This document shows positions 34,590-48,370 of a stretch of DNA of 64,000 bases, in pieces. The notes under the pieces were generated by a model. It worked only from the letters and a program-made list of their open reading frames with translations, made no database searches and was not told the DNA's origin. Source of the stretch: Centroberyx gerrardi (Eukaryota > Chordata > Actinopteri > Beryciformes > Berycidae); NCBI RefSeq assembly GCF_048128805.1, contig NC_136019.1, positions 11,270,905 through 11,334,904 of the forward strand, read 5' to 3'. The position numbers and the translations under genes are program-made. Each line of letters opens with the position of its first letter. The stretch's first letter is position 1.

Positions 34590-34860
34590 TCGCCATCCCC
34601 CCCCGCCTCCTCCCATACACACACACACACACACTCATGCTCACTCTGTCTGCGACCCTTTGACCCCAGCCCTTCCTGCCCCCCCCCTCCTCCTCACCCC
34701 CATCCAATAAGCCGTCATTATGACTCTGTTTATGTCCGCCTCGCATCGCTGCCTTGGAGACCCCGGAGGAGATCCAGAGCAAGCAGGATTGATCCTCCAC
34801 CCCCCCACCCCCTCCCGCCCCCCACCCCACCTACACTGAGTCAGTCTCCCCACCCCTGGC
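34590..34860. repeat. C-rich low-complexity block with (CA)n
   Basis: A (CA)n run at 34615-34634, flanked by multiple C7-C9 runs up to 34830. It explains the proline- and histidine-rich open frames in this stretch. Confidence 0.85.
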
Positions 34861-36314
34861 CCTCGGATATCAAACAAATCATCAGAGCTGTGTCGCTCAC
34901 CCCGTCTAAAGAATGCATCATCGTGCCAAAAACAACAGAAACAAACTAGAAAACAGTTCTCAGGAAAATATGTGGCTGTAAGATAAGTGATGTGTGTCCG
35001 TAAGAAAGAAATGTAATTATCGAATGGAGTTTCCCTGCTCAGTGGATGGAACATTGTGTGGATGTTGCCGCAGTTGATCTTATGTGAAGGAGGGTTTGTA
35101 AAGAATTGTGAGCACTAGGAAAAGGTTTCACAGTTATTGGCATGTGATGGTGGGAATAAAAGGTCGATTCAAAGTTGCTAAGGTGTCACTTCTCTGCAGC
35201 TGGCACCCCGAACCCTCCGGTCCCCAGCAACATGTCACCTCACTGGTTGGATATGTGCCGTCTGTCTTATCCAATCACATCCAAGCATTGTAGCTGTGTT
35301 GTATCTCTACAACACAGAATCAAATCTTCAGAGTAATCTATAGTAACTGTAAACTGTTTTGTAATAGTTTAGGAGATCAGATAGCTCCGCATCACAACAC
35401 AACATCTGGTTCATGTGTGGCCATTTTCAGTCCGTTCCAGATCGCAGGATTCTGTTATTGTTGTTACGGTGGCGAAGGAAACTATGTGAACCTTGTGCAA
35501 ATCCCCTTTAGCAGCAGTGACTTCAACACAATGTTTCCTTTAAAAGTTAATCTGTCTTACACAATGTCTGATTTGTGGTTGGAGATTTTAACTCGATACT
35601 GAAAAAGGCTTCAGTTACTTATTATGTAACGGGTGCTTAAAATTTTAATATATAATGGAAAAAGAAACCTTTTGTATTGCATACCATATCAAACCAATCT
35701 TAATCTACTATAGCAGTTTATTATAGCAGATAAATGTCCATGTGACACGTCAGTGATTAAATAGTCTTTTATGTTACATCAAAATATAATTTGGATTCAA
35801 AACTAACTCCTGTGAGGATATTGCTTATATATTGTTTGCTTATATATCTATATGTGAATGATATCAGTCTTCCAGCCTCAGTAGCCCAGAGGAAAGAATT
35901 AGACATGTTGAAAAAGAAAGAAATGGAGGAAGGAGAAACACATTAGCAGACAGACAAAATTACTGCCCATGCCTGAAATCTAGGTCAGGGAGAAGTGGCT
36001 GCATCTCTCGAGTGAGCCAACAACTTTCCCCATGTTTCTCTCATGTGTTATTCATCGTGGCACCGTGGGGCTCGACGTAATGCGACGTCTCGGAGACATT
36101 ATTTTGGACGTACAAGCAGGATTCTTCCTCCGTCTCTCAGCAAGGCGAGCCGCGTGAGACGCTGCTGACAGCTGTCACTGCAATGACTTCTTTTGTTTGA
36201 CTGTTATTGCCGGAGAAAACCTTTTTTCCTCCGTTTTATTTTATCCACGAGTTGTCTGGAAAGAGAGGGGGTTGAATGATGTTTAGATGCTTTCTTTTTT
36301 TTTTGCCAAAGAAA

Positions 36315-36325
36315 TGTATGTGTGT

Positions 36326-36367
<42 letters not shown>

Positions 36368-36510
36368 TTATCACATCTCCTGTGGCGGTAAAGGATGCTG
36401 AAGACACCTGCCTTTCATCTTTTACTCATAGTTCAACTGGGTTACGCCACATTCATATCAATCTATTATATGTGAGAGTGTGTGTGTGTATGTGTGTGTG
36501 TGTGTGTGCT
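36315..36510. repeat. Two (GT)n microsatellites
   Basis: 36315-36365 (about 25 units with two interruptions) and 36476-36510. Confidence 0.93.
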
Positions 36511-38822
36511 TGTGTTTGACATTTTTGTATCCTGAAGTGTCCTTAAACCAAGTTGAACCACAGTAAGATTTAACACCTGTGTATTCCAGTGGATGCAGTG
36601 AGTAATGTGTGTGTTGGGTGGGTGGGATTCTTCAAATGTGTGTGTGTCTCCTCCCGCATATTTGACTTGGAGAGAGTGTGTGAGGGGCGAGGGCGTCCAG
36701 CTGGAAACGGTGTCAGGCCAGTCCTGGTGTGGCGGGCCGTCCCAGCGGCAGAGCCGGGCCGTGTGGTCAGGCTGAGGTCACCGGTAAAACACTGACCTCA
36801 CTAGTGAACGCCCCACTGTGAACCACTGGAGGATTAATGACCCTGTTGTTGTGGGGAGGCTTTGTAGCGGCCCGCCTGTGGATGAAGTTTGTGATGTGAT
36901 ACTTTGTTTTTTACTATGTTTTTTTGGCATTTTTGCATTTGATGGTTTTACAGTGACACAGGAAAGATTGGGGGGTCGGCATGTTTGTTCCTCTTCTTTT
37001 CCTTTGCGGTGGAAGTTCTTACTCGTGTTTCCACTAGTGATTTGTAGCTGTCATTAAAGTGACTTGAGGGTTATGTAAGACCTAAGACTGCAGTGTCCTT
37101 GTGTTGTGTAATCTGGAAATGTAACACTTACAATTCAATAATTACATGTAAAAAATCTGTCAAAATGCATGTTGTTCCTGAGCCTTTCCAACTAAACAAA
37201 TGCTTCTAAATCCTGGTGTTACATAATTGGACAAAGCTAAGTAAGATAGGACATAACAAATGGCTCATCTTAATTTTATTGAGGAATAGTGGAAGGAAGT
37301 CAAGGGATTCTCTTTGTTATGAGTACAAAGTCACAAAGTTAAATGATATTACAGTAAGCTTAACATAAAATATGTTCTATTAATTATGTTAATAGGCATT
37401 ATCTAATTCAGTTACATAACAAAGAACATTAACAGTGACAAATTGTGTCGCACTTACAGTACAGTGATTAAGCATCACATTATGCCAGATACAGTTGGAG
37501 AGCCGCTCTGTGCTTGTCCTCATCAGTCCTCAAGACTGTTTACATGACTGTCAAACAAAAAGCTAAATCCCTCTGAGACATGTGGAGGAAAGCAGATACT
37601 GTAAACATTACACCACAGACCGTCATTTGAAAAGATTTTGGCCCCATCTGTGACGGTGTTTGTTGTTCCTTTAACTATGATTTAGAGTCTAGACTGTAGG
37701 TGGAGATAGCAGTGAGGAGGATGAAATCTTCTCAGAATAGACATTGTTATACAAGGGCTTAATTCTAGTGAATGAAACCCTCAAGGACCCCTGGGGGCGG
37801 AGGGACCCCAAGTTTGGAGGCACTGCTCCTGGCCATCATGAGCACACTGTACGGAGGTAATCAAAGGGGATGCTTCATCTGAGAGAACATTAAGTCTCAC
37901 AAAACAGAATTAAGTTGGAGCCAGAGTCACAAAGTGCTCTTAAGACAGATCTTAAGAAATTACCCGAGAGGAAATTTGAAAGTTAAGCCTTGAGAAGGCT
38001 AGGAAGTGCAATTACCCAATATTTTCTCAAGGTTAGTCTCATCTCTTACAAACTTCTCTTGGTTTCTTACTTACGAACCTCTCAGATAGAGCCAACCTAG
38101 CAACCACGATGTAAACAAGCATAAAAAAACACAATTACGACATTAATACACGCTGTCTGCTACAGTTCCTATAGCAATATAACCTTTGTTGGTTTGAAAA
38201 TTTAAATCCACTTTCACAACCTTTAAGAGGAAAACAAGAGTATAAACCATATCAGCTAATGCAAACCTTTAGTAGCCAACCTCTGCAGTCTAACAGCTAG
38301 CTAAGCTTAACAATAACATGTTAAGCTTAAAATGTAAGATACAGTAAGTAAGATTCATACTTTTAAATATCTACTTAATTATCTGAAATGTTTGTTTAAA
38401 TGAATTAACTTAGAGGCTTACATTTTCACTGCAACAATTTTAAGACACATGGAAGGTTTACTTAAAGGTAAGAAAAAAAACTAAACAAAATTTGAGAATT
38501 TCATGAATCCCATGTATTCTGAAGTTTTTCTTAGGAAGCAAAAGTTAAGAAAACACTTAAGAATTTTGATCAATCTTAACTTTTTTCTTAAACCTAAAGT
38601 TACAAGAAACAAAGCTCTTGCTGACAACTGAACGGTCCACTACACTTTTAAAATCCCCTCTCACACCTGAGCTCCTTTAAGTCTCGGACGCTGTTCAGTT
38701 CTCATCCGGGCGCTTGATCGATATCCCAGAATAGACAAGGGGGATGGCCAGGACTGATAACACACTGCTGGCTTCCCTGAGATTTCTTCACTCTTTTTCT
38801 TTTTTTTTTTTTCTCACAGAGT

Positions 38823-38910
38823 GCACACACACACACACACCTGCCAGACCCCCCCCCCCACCACCCTCCACCTCACCTCCTCAGCCCCCCCTCCCCCCAC
38901 CCACCACATC
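38823..38910. repeat. (CA)n and C-rich tract
   Basis: CA run 38823-38841 leading into C8-C9 runs. Confidence 0.9.
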
Positions 38911-39018
38911 TCAGCCACACAGACCTGGGTGACACACCAAGATAAGGGTGTTAGGCGCTCTAGCTGTCATACCTGGTGCTCCCTCACTGTGCCATTGTGT
39001 GGACTGTCCTCCACCCCC

Positions 39019-39062
39019 GCACTCCTCCACTCCTCCACCCCTCCACCCCTCCACCCCTCCCT
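39019..39062. repeat. Short minisatellite, unit CTCCACCC
   Basis: About five tandem octamers, some reading CTCCACTC. Confidence 0.85.
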
Positions 39063-42000
39063 CTGATGCTTTGCCACAGGAGAGATGGGGATTGCTACTA
39101 CGACCAGAAAGAGAGAGAAGGAGAGAGAGGGAGAGGAGAGAGGGGAGGAGAGGTGGGGTTGGTTGGTAATGCTGCCATTTGACATTTCACCATTCAAAAC
39201 GCTCTTATTTGAAATTCAAAAGTTCAGCATTTAGCATCGTGCCATGTACAATGGAGAGCTGCCAAGCCTGGATGCTGCTGCTTCTTCTCAACAAAGAGCT
39301 GCAAATACAACAGTATGGGCAAAGCTGTCTATTTAGCACAGGTCTACATGTAGGTAAAATTAGAAGGCGCCATGATGTCTCACTGCATATATGCTTGCTT
39401 GCACACTGATGCATCTAGCTGTGCAGTTTATTTATTCATCTGTTCATTTTTATGTATTTAACCTTTACCTTTCCAGGTTAGAGCCGTTCAGTTGAGAGAT
39501 TTCTTTTGTAGCAGAGAAGACAAAACCAACACATTTAGTTACACAGAAAGATCTGTGATATAACAATATTTTATGAAGTTGTTGAAATTGCTAGTTGGGA
39601 GCTAATCCACTGTATTAATATTTGATGAGATGTTAATCTAGCGCTGTCTTCTCCACAAAATGCCTTACAGTTGTGTGTTAATTCCCTCTGTCCCAGTCCT
39701 TGCTTCCTCCACTGCTTGTTAGATTTTCTTGTTTCATACAGCATTCAAATCCAGCCTGTTGATATCTTAATAAAGGAAACTGGAGTGTCCGGGGAATTGC
39801 AAAATGCTGAATGATGAGGCAACACAGTCATGCGGACCACAAGAGAAGATTACTGACCTACAGGGTAAACGGAAAGTGTGTTTTTGGTTTCATAACATCT
39901 TCAATTGTTGTTTCCAACTTTCTCCTCCCAGGCTCAAGTTAAACAAACACTTTGTGACCTGGGCAACCGATGTGCACAACACAGAAACCTACGCCAGTTA
40001 CGCAATAGTGTGATGCTTTCTCTGTCAATTTAACTTCACTGTTGTGTCAATAACATTTATCAGAGTGCATTTGTGTGTGTTTTACTCACAAACACTATTG
40101 CTTCCACTCTGAGTGACCTTTCACCTGGTCTCACACCCCAAAATTCTGCTTTCCAGCTGATGGGTGCAGGTTTCTACTAAGCAGTGAGGTATGCTGAGTT
40201 AGACTGAACATCAGTGATAACTACTGATTCTTGGAGCGACTTGATAAAGTCATAAGGAGGTATGCCTGCACAAAAACTAACTATAAGATGGAACATTTTA
40301 TCAGCTGCTACCAAAAGGTCACATGCAAAGAAGACATTGATCTATTCTTGTATTTGAAGTTTACAAAACTCTTCCTCTTTTTTTTCTAAGCTCCTAATAA
40401 AATTACAAGTGGGCGTATTGTTATGTTCAAAGGCTTAGCCATTACATATCAGCATCTTGTTACCTAATCTATGGCCGTTTATTGCATTTCGTTAAAGAAG
40501 CAGTTCACACAATTGTGAATTTGTGGAAATTTCATGAAATGTTGTCGACCCCCTTCAGCAGCTTCCAGGCCTGTGTTGTGACAGAGAGAACCACTTTGTA
40601 TTGTATTGACACGGGACACAAGCACATTAAATTTTGCTTTATGTCTCCAGCAAGCATGCAATATTAAAAGCTGTTCTTTGAAAACACTTTTGCCCTTTTT
40701 CATAAGCGCATAGGCTTCTCTGTGATCCCGTATGATGACACTGGCATTGACGCACCTTCAGCAGATAATCACATGAGGACTGTGAAAGTGCCCTCAGTAT
40801 CCAATCCCCAAAAGGCAAATGACTGGCTTCAGAAACTTGCCGAAGTACTGACCTGAGAAATTGCCTCTGACCAACAAAAGAGCCGTATTATTTTGCTGGG
40901 CAGCTTTGATGTGGACTGAAAATGGGGGTTACTATAGAGGCAGACGGGGGGGTGTCGTTACCATGGGAGACGGGCCAAGGTGACCCAGATGACACAAAAG
41001 CTGAGCCTGTCGCGCCATTAGGCCTTGAATATTACACTCAGTGCGTCTGATAACACCCCAAAAAGAGCCAGCGGCGCCGCGTTACCCAGAAGTCTTCGGC
41101 GTGTCCTCAGCTGAACACGTGAACCGCCCCGCTGCATGGAGGACGGACGTGATCCTCTGTGTTTACCTTTCATCAAGCAAGGCTTCTCAAATACAGCGTA
41201 TGCGTCGCGCTCGCTAAAGGGCGAGTGTGTGTGTTTGCTTGGAGGCGGGCACCGCTGGCCGCCAATATGGAAAAGTTAAACAGAAACATGTGGCGCTGCA
41301 GGGGAGGGCAAACAACAGTGTCAAAACACAGGCAGGGCTGCTGCTGAGCTGTTTGTTTAATGAAAGCTGGCCGCTGCAGCACAGGTTTGATATAGATTTT
41401 ATACACCTGAAGGCTTTGTTTTGTATCTGTTTGCCCTATGGAAGAATAAAACCACAGCCTCGGCAAAACAGTTCCCCCTTTAATGGTCAGGTTTGAAATG
41501 TAAGTCTTCACATTTGGCCTATGACCCACAGGTAGGAGTGTAATTATCTATATAACTAATGCAAACTGGTGCTTTTCTGAATGAGAACGAATGAAAACAA
41601 GTATAACAACAGGTTAGGATCACTTGGGTATTACACAGTGTGAACCAGGCAGGTCGAACGTTTCCAGCCAGAGACATGCAGGTCCTTTAAGAGCAGCTCA
41701 TGTTGAAGCAGGATGTGCTGCAGCTTCATGTTGTGCAAGGCACCTCGTGGCGAAATGGCTTTAAAGGAAGGGGCCTAAAATATTTAGCGCCGCTGTAGAG
41801 GATTATGGCGCGTGTCATCATCATGTTACTGCGAGAAAGACGTGGGAATGTAATGATGTTAAACATGCTGAGCTACAGGATTGTTTTGTGCCCATTGTAA
41901 GCTAGCTGGCATTTGCAACATCAAAATGAAGCCTAAAGCCAAAACACACAATAATGTCACATGACTTTCTGTTTTGTCTTGACCATATAGGTTTGATTGA

Positions 42001-42791
42001 ATATCCACCTGCCTCATCTTTAGAGAGATTCTCCAGATCTCTAGCGTTGTACCAAACACAAAAAGCCACATATAGCCAAGAGTTTCATCAGTTCAACCAG
42101 CCTGCATGGCCACAATCAAAACAGACATCTGCTTTGAAATGGCTCTACTCAATCTAATCGCTTTTTGCCAGGATGTTTGGTAGCCTCTTCTTTGCTTTTA
42201 AAGACTCCCTCTGCCTCCCCAGAGAGAGTAAGAGTGGGCGACGCTGGCTCAAAATAGCACCCGCCGAGAAAGGATGAATCAACGCTGCACCTTATGCTTA
42301 ATTAAAGATTAACGAGAAATTGCTCGGTGGTGTGGAGGTTTCTCCAAGCCTCACTTTACTTCTCTGATTAGGGTTATGTAACACCTGTTAATACTGCATG
42401 GACCACACTAAAAAAGTAATGACATCCGCCCGTGTGGCGGAATCAATCCTGTCCTGACAGCCTGTAAGATTTGGAGCTGGTGCGTTGCCAACCCCATTGA
42501 TACATCGGCTGCTAAAGGACTTAATCACGCTGATTTGTGTGAAATGCCTCTGAATAAATGATGAACCCCCCATGAAAAGGTCCAAGTGGAGGTTCTCCAT
42601 TTGTTATCTCTTTGATTTAAGTGCTGACAGATGGTTGTCTTGACTGATATAGAGTGCTACTGCCATATGACTACTTTGTGCTGAATGACCCCTGCAGTTC
42701 ACTGGTGTGCATGGAAAGAAAAACATAATTCATATGTTGACAAGGATCTTGGCAGAGGATTCACACATCTGAAATAAGCAGGGAAACAGGC

Positions 42792-43179
42792 TTAAAGGAA
42801 TAGTGCACCGAAGCCACCGTGGCCGCGCAAGGTTTGTGCGTGCAATAGTGTGTGACCTCGGTAATGCGGAAGTACATGCAATGGCGATCGACTCGGATTT
42901 TCATGAAAAAATGGACCAAATTACGTTTTTTTCGACTCATAGAGTGATCGTCAGGTGTCAGAAGACTTTGATTATACTACACAAGCTTTATGGAGTAATT
43001 TTATAGACATTTATTGCCCTTTTTGAAGCAGAACGTCCAGCTCCCCATTCACTCCCCATTCACTGGAAGAAGCTCCTCCAGCAGCAAAGTTGTATGAAGA
43101 AAAAACACTCACCCGAGTTTGTACTGGCATGAGAAAGATAATGACCGAATTTTAATTTTTGGGTGAAGTATTCCTTTAA
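42792..43179. mobile_element. Non-autonomous DNA transposon with TTAAAGGAATAGT ends (388 bp)
   Basis: The left end TTAAAGGAATAGTGCACC and the inverted right end (TTAAAGGAATACTTCACCC on the minus strand, then CAAAAATTAAAATTCGGTCA) match a very abundant teleost element type. The interior has no transposase. Confidence 0.82.
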
Positions 43180-43621
43180 AGTATGCCACTTTTCTTTTCA
43201 CACAGTTTCCGTACTTGGGCTTATTGCCCCATAAGGAGCGTAGCCCACTAATGACGTCTCTTCTTCCTGCACAGCCTCAAGCAGCTTTTTGTCATTTCAG
43301 GAGTAACAAATTGTTTGAGACCAGGTGACAAATCGACTTTAAGTGCTCAGTTTCTAGATGTTGTTTGGGCATCTTCTTGTGCTTCTTTTGCTGCTGAATC
43401 TAAGACAAGAATCTCACTTCCCCCATCCAACATCTAAATAATCAATTTATCATACATATCAGATAATGATTCTGATTCGTTAATTACCTTCAACTGGCTT
43501 TAGTAACAGATTGTACAATCATGTTTTCACCTAGAATGGCTAGCAGCTTCACGTTTACTAAAAATACATTCTTATTTACGGACGCAGCCAGTGGGAGTAG
43601 TTGTTAGAGCAAGGGAGGGTT

Positions 43622-43639
43622 ACACACACACACACACAC
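43622..43639. repeat. (CA)n microsatellite
   Basis: Nine CA units. Confidence 0.9.
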
Positions 43640-44302
43640 CCTCACACCTGGGAACTGCCAAGTACAACTACAGTCTTGTACTGTTGGCAACTAAGCTGCA
43701 GTCGGACATCGCGCTCCCTGCTCACAGGCTCTTTGATGTGTTTTTTGGACTAAGAGAGCTTGTTTGTTCATTGTAATGCAAACCAGCGACTCCTCTAATC
43801 TCCATTCTGCCACCGCCGAGCCTGTTAGAACAACTAACACACTGTAGGTGACCTAAGCCGGCGCTATGCAGCTGTGATAGCCTTTAAGGCCTTATAAATA
43901 TCCAATGGGCTGTGTGGCTCAGCAGAGTCAGACAGCAGAAGGTGGCTGTCTTGACCCAGACAGAGTGCTGGGGTGTGCAGAGACTTCCTTCCCTCTGTGC
44001 CACGGTGCTGGGCCTTCGTGACTCATGCATCTCTCCCATTATGTAACCGTGGCGGTGGCCCGCTACTTCACACACGGCTCCAGTCCGCCGCTCCGAGAGC
44101 GTCTGAGCCTGGGAAGCCTCGCTGGATGACTTGACGTACGGTTGAAGTAGATGTTTTTAGGGCCTGTTGGATGTACAGTGTTCTAGGGAATATTTTGCTG
44201 CGGGCATGTCACAGTGAAGGTTTGATGAGGATGAAACAGAGGAGACGTGCTGTGAAATGCACAGGCAGGACAAAGGGAGACTCCTGGGGATTCAGCATTT
44301 GA

Positions 44303-44330
44303 TGTGTGTATGGTGTGTGTGTGTGTGTGC
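44303..44330. repeat. (GT)n microsatellite
   Basis: GT units with a TATG interruption, followed by a GA run. Confidence 0.85.
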
Positions 44331-44627
44331 AAGAGAGAGAAAAGAGGCACAGAGAGAGATGTGTGTGTGTATTTGCTGTGGAAAGGGGCTGGGGCGCAGT
44401 GAGACAGCTGGTGAAATTATAGATCTCATAATATATTCACTGGGCAGTGGAGAAAGTGTAAAATTACCAATGCAACCTCATGCCTCTGCAACTGTTCATT
44501 TCCAGAAACTGTAAAAACCTCGACGTGCTGCAATAAATTTCCCTCGCCTCAGACTTGATGAAAAGTGATGAAAAGGCGTATTGTTGGACAAGTGTTGTCA
44601 ACATCATTCTTACTGCCCTGGAAAACA

Positions 44628-44766
44628 TCTTTTTTTTTTTAAAGAATATTTTTTAGGCTTTATTTCATAGTTGACAGTGAAGAGAGACAGGAAAAATGAA
44701 AGATGACATCCTGGGCTGGATTCAAACCCGGCACTTCACAAATACACGGTATGCATCTTAGCCAAG
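44628..44766 (-). mobile_element. Truncated tRNA-derived SINE
   Basis: Same family as 11017-11172. On the minus strand a B box (GGGTTTGAATCC, 44718-44729) and the body CATCTTTCATTTTTCCTGTC... are preserved, while the A-box end is lost near 44760. The A-rich tail is seen as a T-run at its plus-strand left end. Confidence 0.6.
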
Positions 44767-47700
44767 AACATCTTAACTCAAATTCAGTGTTACTTGAACT
44801 GACATCGATTAACACTGTTCTTTATGTGTTGAGCAAGTTTCATTACTGTTGGACTTATAAAACCTGTCCAAAACCCATTTTATAATTTCAAAATTCACGA
44901 GGAAACTTGGCATTTTTTGTCCTCATTTACCTATAAAGTTGACAGCCTGGAGATATGCGGTTTTCATCCGACAGCAGCGATGAATAACAATTAACATTTA
45001 TCCATTTAGTAAAATGCACACTATGAAATCCATCTGTGTCACACTGTAATGGTATAATGGTACAGTGTAATTGCGGAGGGTCATTAAACTGTGTGATTTT
45101 GTAATGGATGACAGTGATGGGCTTATTATTGGACAGAGTGATGGATAATGTACCGAGCTGTACTGTACATTACGTGCTACACACTCCACTCTCATTACAA
45201 CTACTCTTCCTTTGTTCTCGAGTTGATTTATTTTATTAACACTGCTTTTCTAGGTACTTCTAAAAGTCTGTGCTTTTACTTTTACATAACTAATTACTCC
45301 AACTTTTGCTTGAGCAGGTGTTATGTTTAGATATGAGTCGTGAGTACAATGAAATTTGTCATTTAGCCTACAGTAAAACATCCATTCTTGACTTTACCAA
45401 ATAAAACTGATTCTAGCTTTGTGGACATGATTAAAAAAGTGACCATCCCACGCAAAAACTATAATCAGGTATTTTTTGGAGGGACAATTTTGGAACATGC
45501 ACAAATCTTAATGATTTCTATTTAAAATTATCTAAGTATTTGAGTACTTTTTTTAGTATGCTATATTCTTTTTCTTTAGTAATATTCTAGACAAGTACTC
45601 TTACTGCAACTTACACTTACATTAACTTAAATACAAATACAGTACTTTTCCTTCACTAATATGTTTCAACACTCCTCCCAACCCAGTGGTTCATGCACCT
45701 TACGATGCAGTTTTGATCGCTGCACAACATCAATTTTAAGGAGCTGAGCTCATTACAGCATCCCTGTAAAAAGCTTGTTTAGTGGCGCTTTCTTCATCAG
45801 CGTGCCAGTGCGTTTTACAAGGCTCTTTTCATAGTTTGCTGCAGAAGCTATTAGTGTAGCATCACGTGCCCACCGGCCCGGCCCGTCCCGTCCCGTCCCG
45901 TCTGCCCGTTGGAGCCTCGGCCGGCTTCAAAGCACTCCTGTCGCCTAATGATAATGAATGCAGTGTGTCTGCTTGCTGTGCTTGGTGGCTCACTGTCAAT
46001 CTGTTCCCCTCGGTCTCAGGTTACAGTCTGGTATTGCGCTGCTCTCACCGCAGCCCACTGCCAGAGGAGCCGCTGCCAGTTTTCCTCAGTCATTTATCTG
46101 CTGTCGGCTGCCCTAAAGAGCTCTGGCTCTGTGGTCATGAACCCTCCGGAATGACAATGTTCCTGTGACCCTGTGGTCCAAATCAAAGGAATGCTCTTCA
46201 AATCCAATACAAATACTCAGCCATTTGATGCAATGCAACTACTGCAATATTACAACTATTTTTTTCCTTTGCGTCTTTCTGTTGGAAAGCCATGCAGGAG
46301 GCCTCATGAAGCCTCATGAATAAAATCTTTAAATATATGAAGGGATTGATGAGGAAATCAATAAAACCGGATCATTAATAAAACAATAAAGGCATCCTTT
46401 CATATGTGGCCTTATGTGGTCTGTCCTTATTGGGTCAAAGCAATCTATTGATGCTTCCTCCTCACCCCTGCTATCTCCCTGTCCGCTCCTTTGGGTCTCC
46501 AGATAAAAGAGGGCTCATTGTGAACAAAGCAAAGGTTTGACAGAGCTTTGGACACCTGCAGCGGACCGAACCATTCACTCCGCTCAGGTTCGATAAAGTG
46601 GCGGCTGGCTAAAGTGGGACAGACCATTCTGTTGTGGGAGAGACGAGGAATCTGACTAGTAGGACTACGAGAAATTTCAGAAAGGCCCGCGCACACTCGT
46701 CACGGCTCAGTCATACGTGTATTTCAGCCTCTGAATACTGTCACAACTGCCCTCCAGTTGCTTGGATACCATAAAAAGAATAACATCCACCATTTCGTTT
46801 GGTCGTCTCCACATTGTGACGGCAATTTGGTAATTCAAAACAAAAGCAGTGGATAACTAAGACTTCACAGTCTGCTCGGATGGCAATAACAACCCCATGT
46901 AAATGATATTTACATCCACATCAAGCACATGTGGTGCCAGAGATGGTGCGATAACTTCCCAGCCTGGGGTGTTGCTATGGAAACGTGACTCATCACAACA
47001 AGTCTTCCTGCTTTACCTGTGGCAGCTGCAGAGTACTCATGAAAGCTATTTCATGCTTCTTTGTTTGCCAACCAGCAGTGCTGAGCCTCACTTTTCAATA
47101 ACATATCATATCAGATGACTGGTAAAACACACAGATGCTAAAATTGTGGAGTCTTTTTACGGTGAGTTTTTGTGTGTGGCGTACTTGAACACTGAGCGAT
47201 AGTTTCAACCTCAGCAAAGTGAAGCCCTCATTCTGTGAGGAGCAGCAGGGGAAACGATGATTCAGAACGGGGTTAGAAGGTCAGAAATCAAATGAAATTA
47301 TTTCCTAGCGCATTTATTTGTCAATCTTTACTAGGTGTGGGACATAACACTTATAAATACCATCAACTGTCGCCTCGTCACCGCAGCTCAAGCCATTAAA
47401 AGTGAACGTGTGCGTGGCAGGTGTCGCATCTGTGAGTCAGTTTTGTTTCTGTGTGGTGCTTCAGGTATGTTGTCACACACCGCTCTGGGAAGTGTGGAGG
47501 AGGCCCATCTGTCACAGCACTACTAACCCTGTAAACACAATCCTCAGCTGTCATTCACAACAAGCCCGCTCCTCTCATCCTTATTACCTCCCAGTGGCTG
47601 CTTTCCTTCCTATACGTGTGGGGGTAATATATATGAGCAATAAATACAACAAAATATGAACCAAAACATCGTACATACAGTATGCAGGAAATATCCGTTT

Positions 47701-48259
47701 TGAGAAGTCTTCATGCTAACAGCATCATGATGCATAAGGTGACAGTCTTGGCTTCAAATAGGCTTGTTTATAAGATGGATGGGTTACTGGTGGAGACTGA
47801 TTGTCAAAGTATCTCTAACCTTAAGATCAGATATTGATTCATATATGATGGATCATCTGATCCCTATTTGTATCTCCATCCTTATATCGACTCATGTGAG
47901 CTGACCTGCGGCCAGCAGGAGCACAATTTTCAAATAAGCAGTTAAATTGGGTCCATAAATGTAATCGTTAAAACGTGATATCACACTGTATTTTTGACAA
48001 CTGTGAGTAGACTAGACTGCTATTTATTTTCAGTGTTCTGTGCATGTGTGTGTGAAATAAGCAGGGTTGTGTGGAGAAACTACAGTAGCAAGGACAGCTT
48101 TACCATATACTGTATGTACACTGTACATCAAAATAGCACATATAAAAAATGCATTGAATTCCTTGACCCATAAACTGAATTGGAGATTTCAATCTATATC
48201 CACGAGATATAGTTACATAATAAGACTGATAGGGCAGTTCAAGTATACTTAACAACCGC

Positions 48260-48370
48260 AAATATTATGATTATTTGTATGATTATTATGATTATTACAA
48301 TTGTTATGATGATGATTATTATTATTCATATTATTACTAGTAGTCGTAGTAGTACTAGTATTTATATTGC
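48260..48370. repeat. ATT/TAG-rich low-complexity stretch
   Basis: Tandem-like ATTATG and ATTATT units followed by TAGTAGTCGTAGTAGTACTA. No further content. Confidence 0.75.

Noticed and set aside
34339..35054. Overlapping open frames of 120-137 codons on both strands
   Set aside because: Driven by CT, CA and poly-C tracts; no family resemblance.
37900..38620. AT-rich stretch with repeated CTTAAG motifs as a transposon
   Set aside because: Ends could not be matched as inverted or direct repeats; left unassigned.
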